A DNA stretch of 64,000 nucleotides from Strigops habroptila (lineage: Eukaryota > Chordata > Aves > Psittaciformes > Psittacidae): assembly GCF_004027225.2 (NCBI RefSeq), contig NC_044278.2:3410001-3474000 (forward strand), given 5' to 3'. Made by a program: the position numbers and the translations under genes. Below are positions 1 through 14,100 of this stretch, piece by piece; the stretch's first letter is position 1; the number at the start of each line of letters is the position of its first letter. A model generated the notes under the pieces. It was not told the origin of the DNA. It worked only from the letters and a program-made list of their open reading frames with translations, and made no database searches.

Positions 1-3000
1 ATGTCCTGAGAGCCTTCAGGCCATATTTAGCAACTCGGAGTTCTCCTTTTCCAGCAGCACTTTCTGCATAGGGATCATGTCCTTCTAATGTGCAAACTGT
101 TGAGCCTTCTTCCAGCAGGGCCCTGTGACAAAATTCACTAAGGTGTTTTTGTTTGTTTGATTGGTGGGTTTTTCCCCCTCCTCTTGTTTTTGAATAGACG
201 TCCCTGTATGAAAGCATGATGGTCAGGGTGGTGAGTGGGAAAGGGGCTGCTAAAGTGTCAGACTTTCATTGTATTAACCAATCTACTTTTCCCTTCCACC
301 CACATCACGCCATCCTGTTCCCTTCCTCTGTCCACCTTGGTATCTCACAGACTTCTCTGTGCTGGGTTGAAGGCTGGAGAAGGTTCCTCTGCTAGTTCCT
401 CATGAGGCTGTTCCAGCAAAGCATTGGTTTTATGGTTGCCCGCATGCCTTCTCTACCCTGGCTTTAAAGGGTGTGCAACATAACTTGCCTGGAGATCTTT
501 GAGAATCTTCTTTTTAAACTTATCTTTTGTTTTATTTTCAGTGCTTAAAGCTCTTGGCAGTGGTGAATAGGGGCTAACTTGGCAACCCTGAAAAGTCAAT
601 CTTCAGACAAGGATTTGTTGGATGTCTGCTTATGGCCACCTTCTCCCACACCCTTTCACCTTTTTTTCCTCCCCAGTACAGCTGCTCATGTTGTGCCTGA
701 GACCCTGTTCTGCTTGTGCAGAGGGGCATGTGTGTCTAGAGACAAGGCCCAGCCTTCTGTTGGCCTTGATGGAGAGCTGGAAGACCTTGCCCCTGGTGAT
801 GGTGTGACTTATGGGTGAGGAGGGAAGAGGTGGATCTTTGTCTGCGGTTGGTCCACTGATAGTGATTAGAGAAGACCTGTAAACTATTACCAAATGCACA
901 GGCCAGACTCCAGTGCTGCTTCTGCCAGTCACTCAGTGATAACCCTTGAACCTGTGGGCAGAGTCTGAGACCTGCATAGCTGAAGTGCAGCTCAGGGTAG
1001 GAATAGGAGCAAGCCCAAGAGGGCAGCAAGAATCCCTCAGCTTCCAATGGTCCTCATCTTCTGCACAGGCCTGCAGCAGGGCTTTCCCCATGGGTTTGAG
1101 ACATATATTCCTAGGTGCTATAGAAGTCCTTTGGTCTTCCACACATACTGACCTGGCTCCTGACTAGGAGCAGCTCCTTTTCCGGGCAGTTCTGTCTTCC
1201 CAGCATAGCTGGTGTTATAAGCAATAAAAGTCAGAATAATGATACTGTGTGCAAACAGACAAGGAAGTAGGACTGTACCGCAGCCTGATGTCCCAGCCGG
1301 GGCTTGGCTTGCATCAAGAAGGGTCAGAAAGGTAGAGCTGAGGCCAGGGCTCAATCCTTCCAAGATTATTTTGGTTTTATTTAAGATAAAAGATGCTGAA
1401 GGAGAGCATCCATGGGAAGTAGTGGCTGTGGTATGCTGTTGCCAGTCTAGACATCAGTTATGTATTAGACAATCTGCTTCACTAATAGCTTATGTCGCTG
1501 CATAGTCCAGGGGAGCTGGAGAGTTAATATTTGTGCTATGAAGGCTTCATTTCGCATTAGTGTTTGTGGGACCTTGCACTCAACACAATAGCTATTCCAA
1601 AATGGGAGTTTTTTGCAGTAAGCTTTCTTTGTGTGTGTTTTTTGGTTGGTGGGGTTTTTTCCTGTCTTGCGTTGTGACCTTTGTTCTGACACTGACACGA
1701 GGTTTTGTCTAGAAGGCTGTTCTGCCTCCTGCATGCGAACATGCATGCTGTCACATATGTATACGTATGTATGCATAGAGGTGTCCAGTGATGTCTAGAA
1801 GCTGAACACGAGGCATCTTCAAAATAGACTTGATTTGCAGAGTTGGGGCTTGCAGCTTGTTGTTTGACTCTTTAAAGACATTTCATGTAGTATTCCAAAA
1901 CTGGGACACCCAAAATCTGTCAATCTCTGAAAGACTTTGGCCTGAACATTCATAGCAACTTTTCTGACCTGATGTTTTCCTTTCTGGAAGAGCTCTGAAA
2001 AGGCCTATGCTGGAGGCAGATGTAGCTGCCTTTGCTGAGGAGCAGGGCAGAACCAGTCTCTAGCTTTTGCTGTGAAGGCCCAGAAATCTGTAGTGATGCT
2101 TTCCAAAGGAAGGGAGCTGAGGAATGGATTCACTTGAATATTGCTGAGACAGAAAGAATGTTTCTTCCTCTCGTGTCTGTCTGCTGTAGTGAAATCTTGC
2201 TTTTTCCTTGGATGTTAGGAAATACCATTATGATGTTTGGGATGCTGGCTGTCCTTCCCATACTGATCCAACAGCTGCTTTCCTGCATTAAAATCCACTT
2301 TCTTCCCAGAAGGCCTGTGACATTGGGGCATCTTGGGAGGGATGTCGCAGTGGTGAAGTTCGAAGCACAGCCATCTGTCACTTTCTGACTCCTTGTTTAT
2401 GTGCTCTTGGTGAAGTTTTAGGGAGCGAGGATCATGACCGTAATGCAATAATTAGGGAATGAATGAGCAGGGAACTGCCAGCTCTTCCCAAGCACACAAC
2501 ATAGCACACTTTCTCCCTGCTGGAAAAAACTCAGGGTTATTTTGGTCAGGGCTCCCTGCTCCTCTAGTGAAAGGTCCCCATGTCCTTAGCTAATGCTGAC
2601 CTTCCTTCCTGGCCTGTAACAAACCATCATTGTCATTCCAAGTGAAGCAAGTTTGTCGCTAGCTCCTACTGCTGCCAGCCTCTTGGAAGGCAATGCTGCA
2701 TCCCCTTTCACCCTGCGTTTGCTGTGGTCGGAAGGCTAGAAGCTGAGGGGCTAGACTTACCCACCAGGTTTCCTTCTACTTGTGCCAATTTTGTATTATC
2801 CCCCTTTTTTAAAAGAGAGTGGAAATCTTATCTCTAACGAAAAGAAAATCTAGGTCACTTTTCATGTTTTTATTATTATTATTTCCTGTGTGACCAGGGT
2901 TTGTGTGAGTGGAGGTGTGTGTGCATCTGGTGGTGTATTAAACCTGCAGAGTATCAGAAGAGTAAGCTGCCTGAGATGCAGTGCAAGCATCCATATTCTC

Positions 3001-3300
3001 CCTGCTGCAACCTGTGGTATTGTCAAAGTATCCTAAGGGCTCACGTTGATCTTCCTCTGTTCACATTGCCACATCTTCTGGTTAAGCTGGTAAATTCCTC
3101 CAGGCACTTGGAATTTTGATCCAGGACAAGCTTGAACATCATATAGCAGAAGGGCAAGATATTTTCTTTCTTTCATTTTAATTTCAAAGTTATAAAATAA
3201 AGTGTTTGGCACAAATCTGGAATGCAGGTACCGAATAGTTCTAACAATGCTGTGTAAAATGTTTCTTTTTATGTTTAAAATAAAGAGCGAGCCTTTTTGA
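1..3300 (+). other. Non-coding; possible 3' UTR and poly(A) sites of an upstream gene
   Basis: No convincing coding exon is seen on either strand. AATAAA occurs at 3196-3201 and again at 3279-3284, the second followed by a T/G-rich stretch (GCCTTTTTGATT...CTGTCCTGTGG), as at the end of a long 3' UTR. In mammals PTGFRN lies just upstream of CD101 in the same orientation and has a long 3' UTR. Assignment to PTGFRN is inference from gene order only. Two T/G-rich runs occur near 147-175 and 1636-1662. Confidence 0.3.
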
Positions 3301-5098
3301 TTACATCTGTCCTGTGGGCCAAGATGTTTGAGCTTTGGGCAGTTCTTTCCTTGGACCTTGCGTGTATGCAGACACTATTGTTGAGGCAAGGGTATCAAAC
3401 GTAAACCTTACACTCCTGTTTCCAGCACTGTTTACCCTGTAAAATAAGCATGAGTCCTATTTTACAGTAAGTTTTAAATATTTCTCTACAGTTGAGAGAT
3501 GAATTGGGGAATGTAATTGTTTTGAGTCTCTCCTGTTTCTACCCCACTATAAATCAACCTTTTTGCTGGGGGAGTTTCCTTTTGATTACCTAGGGCCAGG
3601 AGTCACTTCCCCCAGCTTTATATACTGACCATGACTCCATATGGTCTGGGATATCCCTCTGGTCAGTTGGGGTCAGCTGTCCTGGCCATGTCCCCTCCCA
3701 GTTTCTTGTGCACCCCCGACCTACTTGCAGTTGGATGGTATGAGAAGAAGAGACCTTGACTCTGTGTAAGCACTGCTCAGCAGTAACTAAAACATCTCTG
3801 CATTATCAACATTGTTTCTAGCACAAACCCAAAGCATAGTCCCCATACCAGCTACTGTGAAGAAAATTAACTCTATCCCAGCCAAAACCAGCACCCTTGC
3901 GTTCCAACAAAAAGTTGCTTGAGGCAGAAGTCATTTGGGGATGGCAAGACAGGCTTTGGCAAAGCTGGGTTTGTGTTCACACTAGTGCATGCTTTGCCCG
4001 AGATGGCTGCAGTGCAGGCCAGTTGATATCAAAGTGTGTGGCTTATTTCCAGTGGTGGTGGTGTGGCAGGCATGGGAAGATGTCCTCTCTAGACTGTGCT
4101 TACAGGAAGCTGGGAGGTGGCACTAAGCTGTAAGTTCTTATGGGGTGACAGAGACCGTTAGCTGAGAAGGTGTCATAAATGGTCTCTGATCCCTCAGCAG
4201 AGCCTCTGGCAGCTGTAGATGTTTAACACATACATGAGCAATGAGTGGCATGCTTGTGGGACAACAGTCGCTGGCCTCTAGCTGTGCAACTTACAGCTTA
4301 CTGGTAAATTTGGATTAGCTTTATGAAATTCTCTTGCCTCCCCCACCCCTCTGGGATGACCTGGATCTTAATACTGTTCTTGTCAGTGTGCTAGGATTTT
4401 ATCAGAACAAAAGGAAAAAAGGACAAAACTTGAAGTCTGGAGATGAAGGGGGATACTTGCAAGTAGCTGCCTGAGCGTTGAAGTGAATGATGGCAGCTAC
4501 CAAGTCTCCAGCATTGCCTTGTATCTGCTCTGGGTTCAGCTCAGCTACCTGCCTATAAAGGAGGTATCTAGCTGCCTACTGTCATAGAGACAGTCTGAAA
4601 AGCACTTTTGTGCCAGAGACTGAGAGTTTAGTTGCTTCTATATCATCATTCTCAGGCAATGTGCTTGGCTGTGCTTGTTCTACGACAGAGCCTGCTTGTG
4701 CTGCAGTGGCTCTGGCTGACTGCCCTGCTTGGGTCAGGGCCAGTTCTAAAACCTCTGCTGGGCTGAAGCTGACTGCTGTCAAGTAGGATGCATGAGAAGA
4801 CCTGCCTCCTCTGTCATGTGAAGGTAAGGCTTGGTCATACAAATCTTCCAAGGAAATCCATGGCTTTTACCTTTTCAGTGTAATTTTCTACATTTCTATG
4901 ATTGCAGGGAGCTGAAATCTGCACATCGGGAAGATGGTGTTTCAAGAAACAGCCTTTAGCAACTGACTGAAGCTGTGCGACGTGCTACCTGAATAACAAG
5001 CCACTGCTCATTCTTGAGCAAGGTAAATACACCTTGAATACAGCACGTAGTCTTCTGTTGGACAGCCCTTTGCCAGGGATCTCCTTCTATTACTGAGG
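3301..5098. other. Intergenic, nothing recognised
   Basis: Only short chance ORFs, all under 90 codons, and no recognisable repeat, RNA gene or splice-flanked coding block. Confidence 0.5.
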
Positions 5099-5192
5099 AA
5101 TCATAGAATCACCTAGGTTGGAAAAGACCTTTAAGATCAACAAGTCCAACCATTGCCCCAGGACTGCCAAGAGCACCACTAACCCATATCAA
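5099..5192 (-). repeat. CR1 3'-end fragment
   Basis: The stretch AATCATAGAATCACCTAGGTTGGAA...GACCTTTAAGATCA is the reverse complement of a CR1 3' end, including the terminal ATTCTATGATT. It continues into GCCAAGAGCACCACTAACCCATATC, typical of an older CR1 subfamily. It is 5'-truncated, as most avian CR1 copies are. Confidence 0.8.
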
Positions 5193-8100
5193 CTGAGGGA
5201 AAACAGCATTAGGCTGTAGCCAGCCCACAATTGATACCGAAAGCTTCAGGGGAATGCCTGGGTTATTGAAGAAGCCAGGTTCTGCGGATTTCCAGGTCAC
5301 TGAGAAGAGCTGCCATAAAGACAAGCTGTTCTCCTCTCCCTGGCAGTCGAGCTACATTCCACAAAGTGCCAGAAGAGTAAGTGCATGTTTGCTTCCACCT
5401 CTGGGATAGAAAAGCAGGACTTTCCAAAGCAGACTTTGTGAAAGCGAGTTAGTATTATATCATACTTTGTTCATGTAGGATTTTTATAAACTCCAGCACA
5501 TACTGGGCCTTAGACTAGACCACAGACTTAGTCTGAGTACACCCCTGCTGGCTTCAGAAGTGAATAATGAAACTGCATATAGATGAAGTTCTGTTTCTTG
5601 TTGGCAACTTAAGCTGGCTTATACCCTCTGGTTCCTAGTTTGTACAATCCTGCCAATGATTTGGCATGTTCATCAGACAGTAAGAAGTCTCAAAGATACG
5701 AAGTTCCCAAAAGTTTCTTAAAGGGGGAGGCTAGTGAGAATGCTTCCAGAGCTCTTCCAGCAGAACTAGCAATAGGAGCGTACCAGTTACTGGTCATCCA
5801 AGAACCCACAGAGATCTCAGAGGACAGGACTGGTGGTGTCTTTGTTGCTTTTGTTGCCTCTGTGCTGGCTTCAGCTCTACAAAAGCTCTGGGCATAGGCT
5901 GGGATGCTAGGGCTATGGTAAACTGGGAAAATATCCATGCTGCTTAGCATCTGTGTGGATATAGGAAAGCTGTGTGCAGTACAGCCAAATGCAGGTTTCG
6001 AATGCAAGTACGGTAGTACTAACCTCCCCCTTGGTGTTTAGGTGCATCCTCTTTTTTCCATCCCCAACCTTGGTTGCTCATTTCCTCCATGTTTTGTTCC
6101 CTTTGCCTCCCCTCTTTCACTTCCCTTCAGGAGTTTTTTCTAGCCTTTGTCTCTCTGAATCTGTAAAGGATCATGCTCTTTCGTGCTCATCTCTCTGCGC
6201 AGGGGTATGTTGTTGTGGTGTATCCTTGAATCAACTGAGACCTCAAGCTGCAGAGCTTGCTGCAGATCATCTGCAAAACGTGCACACAAACGTTTTGTAG
6301 TCTCTTTCCTCATGAGGACTCCCGAAAATATGCAAGGAAGCTAAGTGCTTCTGGTGGGGAAACGACTCCCAATAGACATTCAGGTTCCCTTTGCCAAACC
6401 AGGGACAGATTTTCTTTCTAAATAAGATGGGTTTGGCCTTCTTTTTCCAGAGTGGCTGTTTGCTATTGTAACACAAATACTGCTCAGTGTCTGTGAGCTC
6501 CAGACAAGCAGCTGCTGTGCTAAATATCGTACTTGGTATGAAGCAAAGTAATTTATCAAGATAACAGTGATGGGATTCATCTTGAACACCCGGGTTAGAC
6601 AGCCTGGCTTGAGAAACAGATACCTGAAGAATGCAATTTATCTAACCTACTTGAGACGTTCATTTTAGAATAAGAATCTGAAGGTACCTGTTTCTTACCA
6701 AGGAAAACTCAGCTTGCCTAAGACGTGAGAATTAGGCAAGATACATGTAGGGAAGTATTGGCCAGGCAGGTAAGGGCTGAAAGAAATGAGGTAGTGGCAG
6801 CTCCCTCTAGTGATGGGCTAGGGAAGGAGGGAGGAAGCCGCAGCAGGTAGCTGTGCTCATTGTTCAACCCAGAGGTGGTAACGGGTCTTCAAGAGCTCTG
6901 TAACAACCATTCTCATACAGATTCATAAAAACATTGGAAAATACCTTTTAAGAATAATTTATGTTTTCGTGAAAACAGTTCCAAGATGGATTTTAATCTC
7001 GATTTTTTTTTTTTTTTACTTGTATAATATCTCTGCCTTTGTATAAGAATAGTCCTTGGATGGCAGTTATCAGGATGGATCCAATCCACTCTAATTGTGG
7101 TTTTTATCCTTCGTGCAGGCTCCTAGTCTTCAGCCAAGCAGCTTTTCTGCCTTATGACTACTGGAGTCAACCAAGTCTCACACTGAGGTCCCTTGTGTGT
7201 TATCCACAGTGTCCAGTCCCTCTGAAGGTGTCTCTTCTAGTAGCTGTACCAATAGTGAGTGACCAGGCTTCTTGCAGTATTTAGAGAAAAAACATTGCCA
7301 TGAGGTGAGTCTTCCAGCAATGAAAAGGATACTGTCTCTTTCTACTCTATGGTGTGTTTGGCCTTCTTCCACCTTACCAGCTGTTTTCTGTCACTGCACA
7401 CTCTCTTCCCCACATCACAGTGGGCTGATAAGCATAGCCTCTTCCTCTAGCTCAGAAATGTCCATCTCTGATGTTTCAGCTCTGAATACGTAGCCTGGCA
7501 GAAGTACACATTTCTTTAGAAGTAAGATGTTAAGGCCCTTTTGAAACTGATGGTTTTTCCTGTAGCCTTTCAGGTACGTGCTGAGGTGTCCTTGCCTGGT
7601 GCCATTATCTTTTCTTTTCTCCCTTCCATCTTCCACAGTCCCCTGCATTCATCCAGAAAGGTCTGGTTTAAGTCACTATTCACTAAATTCCCCTTCCTCA
7701 ATCTGACTGTATACAGTGTTAACAAGATAGCTCTCAGGAATCTTAGGCATGGCATTGCTGTGTTTAAGACACCCCCCACTCACCCCTTAACCTGTGTCAG
7801 TGGTGGCAGCAGTGTGTCATCCAAGTGCCAACTCTTCCCAACTTGACTGCAACCCATGTTTCAGTGGTGGAGATATTCTCCAAGTCTCTGGGAGTAGCAG
7901 GAGAGGTGCTGCAGGCTCTCTCAGGTTGAAACTGACAGGTAAAAGTGAGATAACTGCTGCTATGTTGCAGTTCTGGGCGCATACTCTGTCAGGCTCTTCA
8001 GCGGCAGCACTGAAGGAGGAGTTGCTTTCATACTGAGACTGACAATCTGAGCACAAAGGAGTGAGATCTAGTGTGTACATTTGCAGCTCTTCCTGACATC

Positions 8101-11100
8101 TCTGTTTAATCAAAGCTGTGTACCCCGCAGGCTTTCCCCGGAGTTCACTGCAGCTCCTGCCTTTTGTTTGGAGGAAATTTGTTTGGCTTAGCGTAAATAT
8201 AATTGAGTCTTTCTGTGACTACAGCCAAAACATCCCCCTTTCATGCAAAATGAGGATACCAGCAGCAACAGCATCAGCATAGCCTATACTGTGTTCTGGT
8301 CTTGAGATGCTTGCGTGGCAATGAGGGCAACATGGTGTGGTGTTGTCCAGAGTGCTCTACTCAAACCTGGGAGGGTGAAAAGGTGGCATACAGGAACAGA
8401 GCATCTACTGCATGGTCAAGTACAGCTATCTGGTAGCTAAACACATCCAGACCTCTAAACAGCATGTTAATACCACATTTTGAGTCAAGGTCCACCTGAC
8501 AACCCCTCAGGCCCCAAGCTGAGCTTCTTTGGACACCTGCGTATGTGTACTTGGAGAGAAGTTTCACGTTCACAGATGAAGGATGCTTTAGGAGCTTCAA
8601 GAGCAACTGAAGCTGGCAGTTCTGGGATTTTAAGAAGGTATGTTCTGACTCTGTTATTGGACCTTGTGAAATTGCTGCTTTTCCCATGATCTCAGAGGAG
8701 CGGGGAAAGAGGAAGTTGTTTCAAAAGCTTGATGCTGTAAGCTGTAAGCATGGTTCTGCCATTGCTGTCTTGCTTTACCAGTTCAGCAGCACAGCTGTGT
8801 ATCGCCCCTATGATGTTCATAGTGCTGGACTGGCCACACTCCCCTGGTGCAGACAGCACTTTATAGTGTCCTGGCTGGTAAGGATGGGACTTTCTGTCTA
8901 TGTAGGTAGCAGGGTTTCCTCAGGTAGCCCTTGTGCTGCTCTGTGGGACCTGCCACCTCTCCTCCTCCAGCTCCAGCCCTGCAACTGCCTGCCTATAGTT
9001 CCTTTATGCTCTGCTCATGGCAGTGGGTTCAGGGCAGGGAAAAATCCATGTGCTTTCACATTCATGCACTGCCTTTAGAGGAGGCACATGCTTCCTCAAG
9101 GGCCTTGGAGATCCTCTGCCTACTTCTGAGACTGGGAAACACACCTTTTGTGCATCTTCCACACAGGCCTGTTAGGAGAGCACTTCCCTACTGCAGCCAC
9201 TGGTTTTGGCAGCTGGAGTTGTCATTTTTCCCAGCTTAGATGTATTTAACAATTGGCTGCAGCAATGCCTTTTTAATTCCCTTGCTAACATTTCCAGGGC
9301 AGCTATTTAATTTTTTTTTTTAAACCCTCTTGCTTCTGGAAATCCTGTAATCAAATCCAAGCTCTGTCAATCTAATTAGTTTTGAAGTGCAGCATCTCCA
9401 TAACTTAGAGACCTAAATAAGCAGCTTAATATTAAAACCTAGCTTCTCTCCCAACACATAATACTGTTCTGTATTCCCCAACAGAAGTTCCTACTGAACA
9501 ACAACCCACTGCAATTGCTCTCCCTTTTTCCCTCTCTTAATCTCCCTCCTCTCTTCTCCAGCCTCTGCCCTCTCTGTATCCATCGGAAACCAAAAATGAC
9601 GAGGCGCAACCCTCTGCTGCTCTGCTCCAGACAGTCTCTTATGATGCTGCTTGCTTAGAAGATGCTGATGCTGCTTTGAATCCCAGCACGGAGGGGTCAG
9701 GGAGCAACATGTAGCAGCTTCTGGTGGCAGGCAGGGGGGCCACACTTGCAGACTGCATGGTGATGTGATGGGGCCCTGTGTGTGCCAGCGGGATGGATGG
9801 AGGGCACGCTGTGCTGCCTCTGAGCCAAGCCCTGCAGCCAGAGGAGCGTGGCCTGATGCAGCACAGGAAAGGGCATCTGCTGAGCAATGCCTCTCTGCTG
9901 AGGTGCTGTGCTGCTGGCTCCTTCTTGGGCTGCTGAGAGGAGAATAATTGGCTCCCTTGGTGCAGCATCCCTCCTGGTCCCTAGCTGCATGTTGTCCCCC
10001 TGAGCTTTCTGCTGCCTGCAGCAAAGGTGAGATGTCCAGTAGATTTATGTCAGAAAAACACTGGTGGAGCGATGACTATAGAGGAATGAGGCTTTTCAGC
10101 CCTTTTGTGGAGGTAGAAGATTAAAAAAAAATAAGGAAGGGACTAAAGAGCACTTTTCATTACGATAATATGAGGCATGTGCTTTAGGCTCTGCCCGCTG
10201 CTGTGACAGTGAAGCAGGAATAACCCATCCCACTTTCCTGAAGGGCTTTGGTGTCTCTGCAGTGCCCTGGACGATTTTGTTCTTGTTTGACTTTTTGCAG
10301 TAGAAACAATGGTGCAAACCCAAGCAAACGTGAGTTCATCAAAAATGAGCTGTGGGTATTCTCCCCCTAGGCCAGCCCTGGCTGCTCACTACTGAGAGAG
10401 GCCAGAGTCCTAGAAAGCTGCAGTTGCACAGGATGGGTGTTTCTCTGCTTTCCAGCCTGTTCTGCTCTTGGATTTCAATTGCCTTTTTTTAATGATTTGT
10501 TGTAGTTGCTGTACCAATAATACTGTGTTTTTCAGTACAAAACAATCACAGCAGCCTTTCTGTGCTGCTGTGGGTTTTGCTCATGAAGACCCTGTCCTTG
10601 CCAGGCATCAGAGCCATGTCCCACGAGGGCCAGGACATGCAGAAGTTGAGCAGCAAAAGCAGTTCTTCCCACTCCCATGAGCAAAGGTCACTGTTTTCTT
10701 CACCTTCTTTAGGCTTCCCCCTGTTCTCATGGCTGTCTGGTCTCCCTGGGACTGGCACAAGGTTTAGTTGGGCAGCACATCAGGGGGGAGATCTTTATCC
10801 ACCGAGATCTCGCTTGGCTCCAAACAGCCCAAGGTGAAAGCCCATGAGCTCCCCGCAAAGCGAGCCCGGCTCCAGCAGGAGCATTTGTGCTCTGTCAGGA
10901 GGTTCCTGCCCACAGGAGCGTGCCCAGGGGACGGCAGCTGAGCCGGCCGGCCTTGGGGAAGCCGGGAAGCTGGCCGGCTCCCGCTCGTAATTGGGGGAAG
11001 CAACCAGCTGCCTTTGATGTCTGAGCCGGGCTGAGCAAACCTGACAGCAGACTTCAAAGTCTGTTGCGCCAGCTCCCCTGATTATCTGTAGGCTTCTGGC

Positions 11101-14100
11101 ACGTCCCCCAAGACTGCCAGATTATCCCTACTAATGCTGTGCTCTTCCCTACACCCCCTTACCCTGCCTGGCGCCAGCCCCTTTGCTTTCAAGGCTGCAG
11201 CCTCCATCCCTCCCTGTCCTTCTCCCCCTCCCCAGTCACGGTGGATATGTGGCAATGGCATTTCTGAGCTGGGGACATGGCTCCTGAGATCTGTGAAGCA
11301 AAGGCAGAGGAGGCATTTTTGGAGAGCTCGCCTATAGCCTGCACCTCTGGACTGTATCCCCTCCTCTCCATTTGGTCACAAGAACAGCCTGAAATTCAGG
11401 GGGCTCTCTACGGCACCAAGGTGCTAACAGCTAAGCAGGCACAGTGTGCTTTCCCCCTCCAAAAAGCCTTTGGGCAGCAAGGCTCCTATCCAGGGCAGGT
11501 TGTGCAAGCCAAAGGGTGAGGAGGGACTGGGAAGAGAGGGCTGTTTTCTCCTTGCCCCCTTCAGCCTCTGTGCTGGGACCTTGCTGCCTCAAATTAGTCT
11601 CCAGCTCTTTTGCCACCTGTGCTCCACTATTTAGGGAGCCCCAGGGTGCTTGTCTGTGTGAGTGGAGATGCAGATGGTGTGTCTTTGGCTTGGATGGGGT
11701 GAGGAGATGCCATGGCTCTGAGCAGAGGCTACAGAGCTCATCCTCCCCTCAGAGCAATTGGCTTTGGCTTGGGATGTTGCATTGCAGTGCCAAAACCTCA
11801 TGGGGGGGAACCCTTTCTTTTGCAAGCTGGGTTTTTTTCTCCCAGAGCAAGCAACTTTGGCAGTGGCTGAAAACCCTTCCTGTGCAAAGCCGGATTTGCC
11901 CATGACATGGTTTGAGGTCTGGTTCCCTTTGGAAGGTGGGGGTTGTTGGTACTTTGCAGTGGGTGGGTTAGGCTGTGGCCTCTGCTGTGCTGGGTGGAAG
12001 CCAGCAGTAAATGTGAAGGCAACAGGCAGAGGAAGACACAGCTGCCCTGGTCTCAGGCACCCAAATGGGGTGGGAGAGCTTATGGGGGCAATATGGAGAG
12101 ACAGGGCATCTGGCTGCAGCCTCTCCCCGGTGCTTGCCTAATTGCTTTTTGTTCTCAGCAGCCTGTTCCCTCTAAAAACCAATACTGACCATGGGGTTGC
12201 CTCCTTCATCCTCAACAGCTTTTTCTGTAGCATTTCTACCCTCCTATGGAGTGATCCTGCCTTATCCCCATCCCTCCTCAGGCTTCTTGCAGTGTGCCAG
12301 GGGGGCATCTGGTCAGCACTTGTCTGTGCAGGAGGTTTCCAGGTCACTGTGGATGTTGCTGATTGCTGCTGTGCTCTTTTGGGTAGAGTCTAACTCCACC
12401 CCGGCTGCCCTGGGTCTGGTGAAACCTTCCATGCTGTATTTTTGGGGGTGTTTTTCTGGAAAGCTTTAGCTCGAAGTGGCTGAGCAGCATCCAAAAAGAA
12501 TGCCTGCAAAAGGGATCCAGGAGGAACAAGAATAGGTAGGGGGGCATGCAATTAAAGATGATCATCACCCACAAGAAAGCCAAAGCCAGTGCTATGGGCC
12601 GTCTGACCTCCAGCCTTGTGCTGTGGAGTGGGAGATAGTGGCACCCTGCTGGAGAGGTGGCCCTGCTGCTTAGGTGCTGGCAGTAGCCAAGCTGTGCTAG
12701 GGCCTGGAGATCAATAGTGGTCAATGACCATGGCCCTGGTGCAGCACTTCAGCTCACCAAGCCTGGTTCAGAGGAAGCAAGTCCTCTTCTCCTTGTAGGT
12801 ACAGAGAGGAACCCTCTGTACTAGCCAAGAAGCCTGTTTCCCCCCTCACTTCCCGTTTGGTGTCAGCCCCAGGAAAACAGGGTAAAGGGATCGCTCTCTC
12901 CATGGATTTGGCTTCCCTGATGTTTCTAATGGTAATGCTGTCTTTGTAAGGGATTCTCTGATTCTCTTCCTTCATCCTGCTTTGCGTGTTTAATAGCCCT
13001 GCCGTATGTCTGGTTGCACTGATTTCCCAGGGAGGAAGAGAGTAAGTTTTAGACTGCACAGTCCAAGGAAGCAGGAGCTCTTGGTTTTGTCCACTGAGCA
13101 TCATCAGTGCCAGTGATAGGGCTGGGCCAGGCAATCCTATTCTCCCTGGTTTCTCTATTGCAAATGTAAACAGCGACTCATGCATCATTAGAGTTGCAAG
13201 CTTGGAATTAAACTGTCCCCTTGTGTGTGTTTATCTGCACACTGACTGTCAGAAGCTCACTGAGGTTGAACTCCAAGTTTCCTTTCCATTTACTCTGTCG
13301 CTGTAGCAGAGATGCTATTCCCTCTTCCAGAGTGGTAAGCAGGTTGGCTTTCTGTCAGCAGGATCATCCCCCAGGGCACTGCTGGCAGTTGGGTTGCTCT
13401 TGAAAAGCAAACCCCTTCATCCCTTTTCTTCTGAAACAGGAGGGTTTCATCCTGCGCAGGGAACAGAAGCCTACCATGGGGTTGTAACTGTGTCCTGCTT
13501 CCACAGGATGTGGGCCCCCATCAGAGGTGCTGGGCACTCTGCTGCTTCCCAGCCTGTGCTGTATCTGCTCATCTCCTCTGAGAAGCCAGCGCATGCGTTT
13601 CAGTCCTGTGTTGCACCCTCTTCCCCCAAAACAAATGCTGATCCTCTGCTCCACTTCGTTGCAGTGAGGGTGGGTGGCAGGGGACAGGTGAGATCCTGCA
13701 GGGACCTCTCTGCCTCCTGCAGCAGCCCATTCCCTCCAGACTGGATTTGGCTCTGGAGAGCTGTGTGGTGCTGGTGAGGAGCCGGCTAATGGAGGCACCA
13801 GCCTTGCAGTGAGGAGCCTCTATCTTCTGGCCCCTCAGGCTGTCATATGAATCAGTTTATTAAACAGGGAAAGGAGGGACCTTGTGTTTGTTTTCGTTAC
13901 ATGAATCTCATTCCCTCTAGGAGTCCCGTGGGATCAAGCAAAAGGACTTGTTTTACGGTTGGTTTTTGCTTGTGAATCCCTGAGCTAATTTAGTCATTCA
14001 GTGGATGCCCCAGCAGCACAGCGGGAGCAGCAGTAAATGCCGTCCTTTCTGGGGAAGAAAAGGAAAACTAAAAAACCTACCCCACAACCAAAACAACAGC

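Noticed and set aside
9491-10024. 177-codon - strand ORF with Ser/Gln/His-rich content
   Set aside because: Two other - frames are open over the same bases, which points to low-complexity composition rather than coding.
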